From: Certhia americana
Taxonomy: Eukaryota > Chordata > Aves > Passeriformes > Certhiidae
Assembly: GCA_018697195.1 (NCBI GenBank)
Contig: CM031857.1
Location: forward strand, 65,056,151 to 65,120,150
Reading direction: 5' to 3'
Length of the DNA stretch: 64,000 bases
The position numbers and the translations under genes are program-made. Shown here piece after piece: positions 24,355 through 37,100 of this stretch. The notes under the pieces were generated by a model. That model did no database searches. It was not told the origin of the DNA and worked only from the letters and a program-made list of their open reading frames with translations. Each line of letters starts with the position of its first letter. Within the stretch, counting starts at the first letter, position 1.

Positions 24355-27300
24355 AGGCAACGCCATATAGGACAGAGAACCATTTTGAAGGAAAACATAA
24401 GATACTGTGATTAAGCCAAAGCACACCAGCTTTAAGTTTAAAAGCTCGCATTGCATAATGAAGAGGTCTTTACACGTTCACAAACACAAAATCAACTTGC
24501 AAGTTCCTCAAGTTTTTTCCTCAACTGCAAATTAATTTGGGGGGGGGGGGTTTGTCATCATTTGTAAGACAATGCATATGATCTTTCCCAAATAATACTA
24601 TGGGCAACCTTCACAAATCAGGACACCTTCTGTGATGTTGATGCCATATTTTGCTAATCTCAACTATTGCATTTTGTAGTAGTTGACCAGCTCTTACTTA
24701 AAATAAAGTTTGTGTCACCAGGGGCATTCTTCAGCTAGTTTTACTTTCCAGTTCCCAGCAGTGTTCTCTCATTTTACAGCTTCTCAAATACAAACATATT
24801 AGCCACTTTATTGTTGCTTGGAGCTTGACTTGCAGCTTAAGATACATTTCCAGCTGGAAGTTTAATAGATTTTCAGGTCTCTAAAAATATTTCTGACACT
24901 TACATGCAATGGATGAGAATGGGTTTAATGACACTTGTAGGAATTTCTGACTTGGGATTCCACAGAGTTCAGTCACTGAAACAATAAAGAGTTTTTAAAA
25001 GCTGTAAAAAACTCCAGCAGTTTCAGTCATTCAGGAGCCTTATCAAACTAATGGAGAATTCTATCAAAGCATTTCATGAAGATTCCACTTATTATGATCA
25101 GTTAATGTTTTTACTAACTAAGAGGAAAAAAAAGATGTTTTCTTGCTCTGTTTTGCATTAGTTTAATATTTTAATGAGGCTGTTCTAGCATGACAGAAGA
25201 AATACTTCAGAACTCATCGAAATTATTCATATGCATCTTTAAAAATAAACATTTTAAAAACTGAATTAAAAAAAAAAAAAAAAAAGGATACAATAGCACC
25301 TTAGGTATAAAGAGTTGTCAAACAAAAAGAAACACCCCATCCTGGTTGAAAGCATCCTTCAAAGTATCTCAGTATTTGTCAGTTTCCTTGTTTTTTCTTT
25401 AATATTTTCAAGATTTTCTTTCCATGTTGCTGTATGTAGTCAAGTATTGAGGCAAAAAGTGTCTTCCAATTTAAGTCAAAGACAGAATCTCTTTAGAAAT
25501 GAGATATTTGAGATCTCAGATCCATTTAACTGGAGCTCTTTCAGTAAAGACACATCCAAATTATGACATGAAATTGTTTAAATCCTCTAAAATGCTTTAA
25601 AAGTGTAGCATTAAAGCTTATCTTAATAAAATAAATAGGGTAAGTGAATCAGGGAACCACTGTGTCCCAAGCTTTGTGTTTTGATTGTGTTGCAGCTGTG
25701 GTTCAGAAACGGATCTCACAATTGTGAAAGAGATCGTATATGCTGAGAGAATAACCCAGTATGTGAGCTAAAGGTATAACATGATAGGATTAGTTGGCAT
25801 TCACCAATGTAACAATCTATTTTAATTGAACACCTAGATTAGGAAATGCAATTTGTTTGTCTTTATGTATTTCTTGACAGAATGTGGCTGTCTCCCAAAA
25901 GATGTAATTGTTTTTGTTAGTCTCTCTTTCATGCCTGATATAATTTTCAATCAGAAGAAGAATAAGGCTAAAATATAGTAAGTCTTTTTACAGTGAAGTG
26001 CACACTTAGGGACACCTTTTTTCAATTCTTAACACTGCATAAATAAAACGTGTAGTGCACATAGCAAAAATGAACACCAATATGCATTAACTCATAATTA
26101 ACTCCAGCACTGCAATGTTTCACACATATTTATCTGTGTGTAGTATATAACTGTATATATGCACCAGTATAGAAAATGCACATGCTGTAGCCATATACAG
26201 GAAAAACAGATAACTGTGCTGTATTATGGAATTATTCTGATGATAAGTGTTAAAAAGCATACTCTTGCTGGTAGTCACTGCTTCACAAACAAAAACAAAG
26301 ATGAAGGTGGCAAAATCAGTAATTTAATCTAACAATATCATAACCAGCTATCACTTTTCATGTATCTACTGCTGAAAATGGAATAGATTAGTGAAAGATG
26401 ATCCAGGATGCTTTGAGAAGAAGCTGTTCCACAAAATATGGCCAAGAATATTCTGGAATTCTGTTGCAGGGAAAAAAAAAAACTTGCATTCCTTAAGGTT
26501 GGGGAATTGTGTATACACACTGTATTCACAAAAAGCGAATGTAATGTTTTATGTACCTGTTCATATGTGTATTGCAAATCTGAAATGTATGTTATTAATT
26601 CTCAGCTCTGTTGCCAATAGAAACTGTCCCTTACACCTATTTAAAACTGAAGTACAAAATTATTAACAGAAATAGTCTATAGTCAGAATGCAACTCAAAA
26701 CTGATTTGTGCGCAAAAAGAGAGTTGTTTTTCCTCAAAAGTACATTCTTAAATAAGAGAGAGTTGGAAATAAAAGGCAAACTGCACCTTGAAGTGAAAGA
26801 ACAGGAGCAGATGTCCTTTAGCTGTGTGTTTTATTGATTTATAAACACTCAGTCAGGCTACCTCATCTCTGCAGAGTAATTTAGATATGGGAAAATATCT
26901 GTGAAATATATTGATTGCATTATTGATTGAAAAGCCAATTGCTGTTGCACTCCTGTTTTACCATTTAAGTCCTGACACATTTTGACATATGAGCCAGCTG
27001 CGACTACTGCCTCGATACTGCAATGAGATAATGTGAAAGCTGTCATAACCACTTCTGTGTCAGCCACAAGGATTTACAGTGCACTAGTGCTGCTATTTAG
27101 CTTGTTCCTTAACCACCTGTATAATTAAGGTTTGTTAAAGCTTTTGCTGTTGCACATTTGGTTTATATATGTGCTGTTTTTATGTTTCCTTTCACATTGG
27201 ATTGATACATCATGAACAAAAGAAATGTAGAAACCAGGCTCTTATTATTCAAAGCTTATACACGTGGGGATGATTGTTTCTGCTCAAATATTTCTCTCCA

Positions 27301-27811
27301 CTCTGTGTGGAATTTGGATTTTACAACATTTCGCAGGGGAATTCTCACTTGTTTCCAGATCAGTTTACACTCAGCAGCAATAAATCAAAGGAGGACAGGA
27401 AAAAATCCTCTACAGCCTATTAACAACTCTGTCATTTATTTTGAAATCCGAAACTGTGGAAAATACAATGAAAGTACAAATATACAGCAAATTATTTGGT
27501 ATTTTCCATATTTAAAAATTACTTTTACATTTACTTATCCATTGTTGATAAATTTAAATGATACCAAAGAGATTTTTCGAGCCCAGATACAAAATACAAG
27601 TCTCCTCATAAAATGCATCCTTGAAGAACAAAAGAAAATTTTCCTTTACTAGCTCCACATTTTATCATGGCAAGTGAACTATACAGTTTTATCACCTTCT
27701 TTCCTACTCTTATTTGTGAAATAAGAAGGCATTTTCATAGTAGCTTTAACTCATTTCTTTTACTATTATCAATACAGACTTTATTTTTCCTAAGGAGACT
27801 GATTATATTGC
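24355..27811. other. AT-rich intergenic or intronic DNA, no gene seen
   Basis: Contains a 12-base G run (24539-24550) and an 18-base A run (25268-25285). No gene or transposon is recognised. The segment at about 26800-27190 has few simple repeats, retains some CpGs and looks like possible conserved noncoding DNA (see findings). A 146-codon frame at 27212-27652 (plus) has no recognisable domain and is not called a gene. Confidence 0.5.
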
Positions 27812-27885
27812 TAGAATCTTAGAATCAGAACCTCCTGAGTTGGAAGGGGACCATGAAGATCATCAAAGTCCAACTCCAGTTCATT
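27812..27885 (-). mobile_element. CR1-like LINE 3' terminus, antisense
   Basis: The plus strand reads 'agaatcttagaatcag' then 'ttggaaggggacc' and 'aagatcatcaaagtccaac', which is the inverted 3' tail of a CR1-type element. Only about 75 bp is recognisable; the sequence to about 28000 may continue the element but I cannot align it by eye. Confidence 0.55.
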
Positions 27886-28149
27886 CACACCGTCTCTTGT
27901 TCATTTTCAGTTGTTTATTGCATGATCTTTTGACCAGATCCAGTCCTCCAGGTACAATCCATGTGGGACTTCTGTGCCCTGACAGAATGGCATTGATTTA
28001 AATGTATTCTGCACATATTCTAGGTTGTACCTATCTATATCTGACAACAGGACTGGACTCTTGCTTGCATATTTTTCATCATGATACTCCTATTTCTCCC
28101 CAAGGTACCAGATGAACTCCAAGCTTTCTCTGGACCTCTTGTTTGGAGG

Positions 28150-28860
28150 GACCCCTTGTGAGAGAGAGGAATGTTAATGGTTAATGACTCAAAACAATCT
28201 GCCATTCAAAATGCAGGGAGTGATTTGCTGACAGTGTTCAAGGCACAGCCCAGGTGCAGAGAGAGTGTGCACACAACATTTTGTTTAGTGACAAGCTGGG
28301 TTTTGAGCCAGATAAGGGAAGAGGCCAACAAGAAGCAGGTCATCCAAGGTGGTTTAATGTTGTGTTTTCATCATGCCAGTGTCCTCTTTTACAGAAATGG
28401 CTCAGGTGTAAAACTCCCCCATTCCCAAGGGAAGTACCAGAACATTCACACATAGGCCCAAGGGTTTTCATGCCTTTTGACTGAACATAACTGCTCAACT
28501 ATGCTGAGGTGAGAGGTAGCTGTCATGTCTTAGAAAAGGTCAAAGATCCCCAAAGTGCCCCTGGATTCACTTCTAGAGCCTTCCACCGAGAGGATTGCAC
28601 AAGATACACAGTGTTGCAGCAGCCAACAAAAAGCAGTGTAAAATCTCCTGCCAAGGGGAGGTATGTGGGCATTCCCACCTGAACCTGAGTATATATTAAC
28701 CCACTGAAATTTGTGTTTCCCAGGTTTCTCCCACCCTTTCACAGATCAAGAAAGACCAAGTGATCCACAGACTACTTGGACCAACTGTTATAGAAATTTC
28801 AACAATCAAGATCCATGGGTGGGGATAACTTTCTACTCTCATCCTTTCTTTTTCTACCTT
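28150..28860 (+). mobile_element. Unclassified LTR-like interspersed repeat (weak)
   Basis: A block of higher GC than its surroundings, with no reading frame over 95 codons. A TATA-like word (TATATATTA, 28690-28698) is followed by a pyrimidine-rich stretch, an arrangement that recalls an LTR promoter in the plus orientation. A TG at about 28158 could be the LTR start, but I cannot define the CA end or a target duplication. It sits between a CR1 tail and other ERV-derived LTRs, so a mobile origin is plausible. It could instead be non-repeat DNA. Confidence 0.3.
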
Positions 28861-28951
28861 TCTATTCATTATGCATTTTCTTAAGTGTTATAAGTATTAT
28901 TTTCATGCTTTTATGTTGCCATATTTCCACAGATAATAAGCAAAAGAGCTA

Positions 28952-29085
28952 ATATAGATATAGATATAGATATAGATATAGATAGATATAGATATAGATA
29001 TAGATATAGATATAGATATAGATATAGANNNNNNNNNNATATAGATATAGATATAGATATAGATATAGATATAGATATAGATATA
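28952..29085. repeat. ATAGAT hexamer microsatellite with 10-N gap
   Basis: Uniform (ATAGAT)n with one shortened unit near 28981-28986. It is interrupted by 10 Ns at 29029-29038 and continues in the same pattern to about 29085. The small gap is a placeholder inside the repeat, so copy number is uncertain. The minus-strand frame reading alternating Ile-Tyr and Ser-Ile is an artefact. Confidence 0.96.
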
Positions 29086-29864
29086 TTTATTTAAAACACT
29101 GGTCATTCAGTGTCATTTCACTCTAACCTGCCCGAGCTGTTCTACTAACAAGAACCTCAGTTATCCTTTTCTTCAGGGCCACGTCATAAACCTCCTTCCC
29201 TCTTCTTTCTGCATGAAATGTATTTCTTGGTATCTGAAAATGAAATATAACCAATACTTTAATGCATAGTCTGTCTTCTCTAAATGAACAGTGAAGTACA
29301 CGCTACATTTGCTTATTTCGTTTAAATAATCAGATTAAAATTATTTACAATACCAGAATTGTACTGATTAGTTAGCAGGTAGAAAAGGCATATGAGACTG
29401 CAAAGCAAGTTTCCCCTGCTTTCCTTTGGAATTATTCTTGATCATTGGATTATGCGATGGCTGCCCATGTATTTCATACTGAAGAACATGAACATAGAAA
29501 AATTATTTTTTTTAAATTATGTGAGTTCAAAGAATATTCACAAGTAATTTGGGGATTTTTTTTATGAAATATTGATAATTATAATGTGGAAACAAAATAT
29601 ATATGGCAGCAATACTTAAATTTTCAGTCACGGCAATTTGATTTTATAATTTAAAACCTAATTTCAGATTAGAATTATATTTGGCAAAAATAGAAAAAAA
29701 AATAAATATATTGGGATTCTCTTCCTTTGTTTTTATACATTATGTAAGCATTAACTCAGTAACTCCATATAAAGGAAGAGTTATGAATGTTCTCTACTAG
29801 ATTCACTGTTCCCTCTTTCTGCTCTTTTCCTTGATATTTTATTGGTGAGCATATGATGCTCATA
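29086..29864. other. AT-rich intergenic DNA, no gene seen
   Basis: About 780 bases of AT-rich sequence with short A and T runs. Nothing is recognised. Confidence 0.6.
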
Positions 29865-30112
29865 TGGTCTGGAGAATCTCTTTGGTCAGTTGGGGTCTGC
29901 TCCCTCAGCTGAGTCTTCTCCCAGCCTTTTGCATCTCCAGTCTCCTCACTTTGGGTGAACGTTCAGGAGAGATAATGCCTTGATTATGTGCAAACTTTGT
30001 TCAGCAACTGCCAAAACATTTGTGTAATCAACAGTTTTAGCCACTAATTCAAAGCACAGCACCGTCCTGGCTGCTATGAAGAAAGTCTATCCCTGCCAGA
30101 CACTGTACATCC
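29865..30112 (-). mobile_element. ERVL-type LTR fragment, antisense
   Basis: The plus strand contains, in order, 'ggtctgctccctcagctga' near 29894, 'ccagtctcctcac' near 29938, a 'gggtgaacgttcagga' word near 29954, 'agcacagcaccgt' near 30055 and 'gctgctatgaagaaa' near 30070. This matches my memory of the inverted 5' part of a common avian ERVL-type LTR. On the minus strand the LTR would begin TGTACAGTG at about 30112. It is truncated, with no internal viral sequence. It is the second ERVL-like remnant in the window, after the one near 10.8-11.2 kb. Confidence 0.6.
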
Positions 30113-30432
30113 AATAATATTCTTTGCCATGTGCCAGCTGAAAAGACATACTAGGCTATCTCTTCTAGTGCAATAATGGAAAGGGAAGAAAGGTACAACA
30201 TCTGTAAGATGAATTTCTGAGATCATAGTAGTTTAGTTGTCAAGTATAACAAAGGAAGCCTTGGAGGAAGTTTTACTGGAATCAATTGTAACATGATAAA
30301 ACCATGGGTGCTGTAAGACTGCTTGGAGCCAAATGGCTACTAGGACCCCAAATGCTGCCAGGTTAGGGAAAGGGATAAGTCATTGTATATCATATTAGTG
30401 AATATGGAACAGAAAAGAAAATATTGTGCTTC

Positions 30433-31165
30433 TGTCATGGTTTGAATGACAGATGTTTGCTAAGGAAGGCAGGAGCCTCCCTTGGAATGGAAACCCCTTG
30501 GAAGCCTCCCTTCCTTGGAGGAAACCCCTCCCTCCCAATTATTATAACTTTGAAATTAAGGGGCTCTCAGGCAAAGATATGGGAATAGGAATAACAGTTC
30601 TTTATTAGGGGAGCTAAAATAAACAATAAAACCAAAACACATGCAGTAAGACAACAAACAAACAAACCCCACTGACAGAGTCAGGATACAACCTGACACC
30701 CTGTGGGTCAGGGTGTGGGTGGCAGTCCCATTCCATGGTGGCTGCAGTCTCAGTGGCAGATGTGGCTCTGCTGGAATGATGTTCCTGTAGAAAGAGTGGA
30801 GTTCTTTCACTGAAGGTCCAGTGGTGATAGATGGGCCTGGTCTTCCTCTGAGAATCCAGTGAAAAGGGTGGCTTGGTGTTCCAACTCCCAGATTTTTATC
30901 CAGGTAGGAATACTTGGCTCCTCTCCCTGACTGGAGCATTTCCCAGTGGGATGATGTAATTCTATCAGTGAGACTCAATGGCCCATTAGCAGAAGATCTC
31001 TCCCTGGAGGGAGGCTGGGTTGTGGAAGAGATAAGAAAACTGCCCCAGCAGGTTTATTGACAGTTGGCCATTGACGGACAATTACATCACCCCACACACA
31101 CCTGTTTCAACAGATGGTGATAGAATACAGAGTTTAGGTTACATTTTGTAATGCAACCCATGACA
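30433..31165 (-). mobile_element. Complete solo LTR of an endogenous retrovirus (733 bp)
   Basis: The element is bounded by the 8-bp inverted ends TGTCATGG (30433-30440) and CCATGACA (31158-31165), the TG...CA signature of an LTR. Flanking bases GCTTC and ACTTC form a near-matching 5-bp target duplication (4 of 5). On the minus strand a TATA-like ATAAAA (about 30893-30899) lies upstream of a polyadenylation hexamer AATAAA (complement of 30601-30606), followed by a U5-like stretch, so transcription would run on the minus strand. No internal gag-pol-env sequence flanks it: recombination between two LTRs has removed the provirus. A 140-codon minus-strand frame (30556-30978) lies wholly inside the LTR and is not a viral gene that I recognise. 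It is fairly well preserved, hence probably younger than the other LTR remnants. Family by eye: passerine ERV. Confidence 0.85.
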
Positions 31166-34100
31166 ACTTCATTGCAACTTTCTGTTCAAAGGACGATTGT
31201 GATTGTCTTGGTGCTTCAAGCAGCATTAATTCTTCCTTCCGGCTGTTATTGTGTGAATTTCTTCATGCAAGTCACCTCCAGAATGCAAATCAGATCTTAT
31301 GCGGACTGAGCCATCTTTCTGGAGGTTACTTTTCCAATTTCTACCTGTCTTTTTAACAATATAAACAGTTTAGCTCTTTACCTGTGTTAGGCTCCTAATT
31401 TAGGCAGGCACACATGTCCACAACTGCTAGATCCTTTTGTCATTGAGAACTGGATGAAGAACACTGAGAATAAGAAAACTCTCCTGACAAGCTGAATTCA
31501 TGTATGAACAAGGAATCAATTGTACATCAGAGGTGTATTTCTAAGGCACACAGCCTCTTGGGATGACACAACTTACACACTATTTCTTGCTGAAGGCTGT
31601 GCCTAGAGGCACAATCAAGTCCTGAGGGACTGAATATAATCTAAATCACAACAATCATATTGTGGCCTGATTCCCAAGACATTTACAGCAGTTTTACAGC
31701 TTTCAATGGATTAGATTAGAAAGAAAACATCTATCTTTTAGATAAAAATATGTTATTTGGATAACAGCAAAAGTATGTTACCTTTTGCCACTGCAGAATT
31801 CTCAGTTGAATGATAATAGATCTATGGCATTTCTTTAATAGTTTGGATTTTTTTAAAGTTTCAAATATTAGAAATCATGCCTATTTTTTCATGCAAGAAA
31901 ACCTTCATTCTACTTCCAGGTGAGCTAAGCTGAGAAACACAGGATTTCTAGGAATATACATATCCATAACCCTGTAACAAATAATATAGGGTACTAAAAT
32001 AATTGAAAATATGTATTCTAAAGTAATATAGGCAGATAATATCAATTTTTTCAGAGATCTTAAAGAATAGAAGTGTAGGATGAAATACCACTTCCTACGG
32101 GCCTTTTAGAGTTTGTACACAGACTAACAGAGATGTACATGTTTGAACAAATATGGGATCACCCTGAAGGCATACTATGGCATTTTATTTCTGATAAAGA
32201 ATAAGCTTCTCTTGTGGGCAGCCATAAAAAGGTGAGCATTCTTACTTTTCACAACTTAAATTGCATATGTCTCTCTTGCTATGGTACTTTTTCTTCCAAA
32301 TAGAAAGCACTTCCTTTGCTTTAGGAGAACAATATAAAGTGTGAAAGAACACAGTGATATCCTTCACCAAAAAATAACCATGCTGTTTGGAAAACTAGTA
32401 ATAGCTGGAGGAGATGGAATACAACAGACAGGAAAACAATTTATTGCAAAAGTTGCAGACTTTCAATTTCATCCTCTCATGTTGGAATTAGAAAACTTCC
32501 ATTCTTTATAGGTGTCTATCAAAAGTTATTACAACAGAATCTCAGCTATAAGGACTGGAATATTCTGTACTGAAAAGTGATGAAGGCCCAACATCATCAG
32601 CTGTTTAAAATCAGAGTGACCATCAATCCGATTGATTGATCAAGCAATCAGATTAATCAGAATATTCAGTACATGAAAATCACACTTTCTATTTGGACTA
32701 TATAGTCTAAATGTTGTCTCCTATAGATGAAGCACTGTCAAATTCCTTCAGTATAAATCTTAAATGAAAACTAATTTCATTATAAGGATTGATAAAAGGT
32801 AATAAACTAGGTGTAGCACTGGGGTTTTTGGGAAATGATTATTTTATTTTATTTTACATTCTGCATATAATTCATCATTTTGTAAATTTTAGTATACTTG
32901 CTACTTGTTTATTTTCATAATTTTGCTGTTTTTCTGGTCATATTTAATTCTGGACTAAAATCTTTGGAGAGATTTTAATTTACCTGCACTGAACCTTGAA
33001 GCTGGAGTGACAATAAGTTTTGTATTTTGTTAAGAACCTGAACTTTTAAAAAAATTTTGAACATTAAATCCCTTTTTTGGGGGTTTTTACCACGGAAAAA
33101 AAAAAAAAAAAAAAAAAAAAAAGCCCAGAGACAACACAGAAGAATAAAGCCATGTTTTTTACAGAAGGCATGCTTTCATTCAGAAATTATGAACTCAGCA
33201 CAGTAACTAATGAAGAATGCCTTTTTTTGAATTTTTTCCTGAGTTTAAATGTGTAGTAACTTTGACTCTCTGGGTGGCCCCCTTTGTCTCCTGCCTTGAA
33301 GATCCTGTCTTATTGCCCCAAATGGACATGAAGTGTTAAATTTGCACTTCACAACTGGTACAGAATATGCTAAATATTAAAAAATCACTTGATCACCATT
33401 CTCACCTGAAGACAAGCCTAACAAATGAAGAGAACTTACTCAAAAAGAACTCTCCTTCAGCAGGAGACGTTGAAGCTGCTTGCACTGTGTGGATTTTAAA
33501 AATAAATATTTTAAAAAGTGAAGCATTGGAACAGTTTCAAACAGGTTACAGATATTCCCCATCACAGGTCCCTTCTTTAAAACAGAGGTGTGTATTTGGG
33601 GGAGGGAGAGGGTGTGTGTGTGGGTGTGGGTGTGGGTGTGTATGTTGTTTTGTTTTTCAAAATGACAAAGGCTTAACAACAGCCTTATGAGACTGAGCCA
33701 ACAATCACCTGTGGAAAATCATTGCCTGAATAAGGCAGAAGGCTAATCTGGTGGCAGGAGAAGTTGAACCTCTTTGACAAAGCAATTATTTACATCCAAA
33801 AGTTGTCACTAACTTTCTACTCAATCACACTTCAGTAAAGTACAGAAATGTTCCACAACTTTCCTGAAAGCCAGAAGACACACGTTTTATGAAGAATTAT
33901 TCAGATCAGATACTTTTAGCTCACAACAAAGGAACATCTTTCCCTAAATGTGCATGATGCATAAAGAATGCATATGCTAACACTCCTATCTTGATTATAT
34001 GAATGATTATCTTCTGTTATCCATTAAATACTGAAAATCATTGTAGTTTCTTTTTCAAAGCACAGTGCAATTTTACACTATTTAAATGATAAGTATACTC

Positions 34101-37100
34101 AGTCACGTTGAGGAAAAGCTCAAAACATAATATTTAGTAAGGCAATGCAATCTATTTTAAAAACCAAATTATTGTTTCAAATATAATTCATTTAAATTTG
34201 TTATATTACTGTTTTTCAGGCAGATAGCATATTACCAGTGGTTTAGCTGTCACCCTATATTTGCTGCTAGACAAATCTGTAACTGACTACAGCACATTTC
34301 CAAGGCAAGGAATCTTATTCAGTAGCAGTGTTACTTCACCACAAATCCCATGAGAATGGCAAGATGCTTTGCGTCATGTCCCCAGAAAGCACATCCAAGG
34401 ACCTGGGAAGTAATCAAAATCTTCAGTGATATGATGCTACTCGTGTAGTAGGAGAGCTAAAATTAATGGTTAAATAACTAGGGTCATCATAAACTACTTA
34501 AATATAGAAAATATGGAGATTCTATTTCAATAAACATTGCAGAGTATGCATTGCTTTTTTCTTTTCTTCCCAGCAATTACATTTCTATGAAAATGATATA
34601 TACGCTCCAGAGCTTGTAACAAAGACTTGAAAATGCCACTGAAGAAAGTATGAAATTATGTACTGTTTTGTGTTTACGATGGAAACATACTTCCATATTA
34701 AAAGAAATACATAGATATAATAAAAAGAAAAACATTTAAAGTGTGTTTTTTTCATACTTTGAACAGGAATAATTTCTAAATGGATCATGTCAGTGATCAA
34801 GTGAAAACCACCAACGCAATACCAAGTTTAACTTGTACATGATATAATGGACTCTAATTACACATATACCAAACATGACTTGATTATGAAAATGCAGAGC
34901 AAGTTAATTAAATAGATGTATTTTTCTGTACCTCAGTAAATTCATTGGCATTTGTAATCCAGTCTTGAAAAGAAAATTCTTCCAAATGCTTTCCGTTATT
35001 TTTTAAGGTAGGTATTGTTAAGTTCTGCAAATGGTAAGCCATGAAAGACTTGTTCTCATCCAATTTTCTCCAATAATATTTAAAGACTGATTTATCAGCA
35101 CTCACAGATATTCCTAATAGGAACAAAAAACCTGATCTTATGGCATTTCATCTCAAAAAAAAAAAAAAAAAGGCCTGTAGAGTTGATATAAATATATATT
35201 CTTGAAATACATTTTGAGTTCACATTCATATTTACAGAATTATGTCAAGGTAAATACATGCCCATATGAATTTAATTATAACATTTGTGTTATATAATAT
35301 CCTTCACTGTATACCTAAACTGAGCAAATGGTATCTAGGTTACAATGAAAGCATTAGGAACAATACTACAAAAGTTACAAGGAACTTTCTGAAGTATTTC
35401 CAACTGAGTTTTATTCTCCTGTGACAGTCAGTGTCAGAAAACAGTCTTTGTTTGCATGCCTTGCTTTTACAGAATCTAATATTTTAATCATGGATCAATG
35501 AAAATTTTAAAAGATTCTGTCTTTATTAAAAAAAAAAAATAGAAGTAGCACAAATGTAGTTAAGATAAACAAATAAACTGAACTATTTATAGAATAGATG
35601 TTCCACTCAAAAATGCTGGTGTCATTTATATTTGAAAACCTTAATTTGAAAGAAGGATCAGGATTTGTTTCACTAAGCTTCTAATAACCAAATCTCCTAA
35701 TAACCAAATCAAAATAACTGGAATCTTTTCGTCTTATGACTCCTACCTATATTTTATGTCTGAATCAACCCCTTTTAGCAGTACTTTCCTAAGACGCCCT
35801 TTTTCTTCTTTCCTTTTTTTCTTTTTTCAGTTGATTTAATTTTCTTGATCCTCCCTATCAAGGAAATTATTTCAAATCAAAATGTTATCTCCTTATTTGT
35901 GTCTGTTCATTCCTATATCCTTGTACTTCCTCTTTCAAGTGTTTTTCTTCTGTCTTCAAAGTGATGTATCCCTCAAGTTTCCACTAAATTTGTGAGAAAT
36001 TAACATTAATTTATACAATGGCTATAATAAACACTCAAGTCTCCTTGATGATGTACCTACAGTTTAGAAGATTTTTCCCTTTTTTTTCAAATATCTTCAT
36101 TCTCCTCCATCAAAATACATATTTTCTTTTTAGCCAGATTTCTGTTGCACTGATTCCCTGTGTGATCTAAGTTAGTTCACTCATATTTATTCTTAATGAA
36201 CCCTCGAGCAGAAAATGTCATCAAGTTATCCTTGTTTCAGTGACTACTCTCCCTTTCCCAATGTTGAGCTTACTAACGTCTGCTTATTTATTCAGTTTGG
36301 ATTTTGCATATGTAATACAGAGTAGAAATTTTACATATATTAGTCATCTCAATGAATGCAAATTACAATAGTAATGTTGCTTACATATACATATAAGTCT
36401 ATTCAGAAATAGGATCATAGGATCTGCCCCATACAGATTTGTTCCTTTGTTCCACAGGAAACTGCATAAATTCACAGCACACAAAGTATTCAGCAGTAAC
36501 TTTCATAATAACAGTTTTAATCATGCAAATTAAGTCTTTCTCTCCCACAAAGGCACCCATAACTCATGGTGTGTATATCCAAAAAAAGGAGCAAGCATGG
36601 AGTTCCCAGTTTCCTGCAAATTCACGTCCTCATTTATGGTACACTAATCTCCTTTTGTGGACAAGCCTTTAGAAAATTGTTTGGGTGTCAGATGGTAGCA
36701 TGTAAATTTAGAGCTCCAGATAAAAATTAGACATGAAACAATGAAATGGCAATTCAAACTGTTTTGAGATTCAGCAATGACCTGTAAAATGCTGAAAATT
36801 AATAGATAAGAGTTTGACTTGAGACAGATTTTGTGGCAATATTATGAAGAAGCAACAATAATAACTTTGGACAACAAGAATGTAAATGTTTTAACTTAAT
36901 CTTTTCATTTGAAAATACATTCCTCAAACTGTAGCATGGCTTGAAATTGAAGCAAACTTGACTGACTTCCACATGAGATTGTTTTTTTAGTGACAATGAA
37001 AAGTAATTTAACTAGGGAATTCAATATATCCTAAAGGCCATTAATTGCTGAACACTGCATATAACCATTATGAACTGTGCAAAAGTAACTGTTATTGGTA

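Noticed and set aside
27212..27652. 146-codon plus-strand frame, the longest outside repeats
   Set aside because: Composition is that of translated AT-rich DNA (many Ile, Asn, Lys, Phe); no motif, splice context or homologue is recognised.
30556..30978. 140-codon minus-strand frame as a cellular or viral gene
   Set aside because: It lies entirely inside the solo LTR and matches no retroviral protein that I recognise; LTR frames like this are common false gene predictions.
10646..33122. Long A runs (10646-10682, 22481-22508, 33096-33122) as tails of processed pseudogenes
   Set aside because: None has a polyadenylation hexamer at the right distance, a recognisable retrocopy upstream or a visible target duplication.
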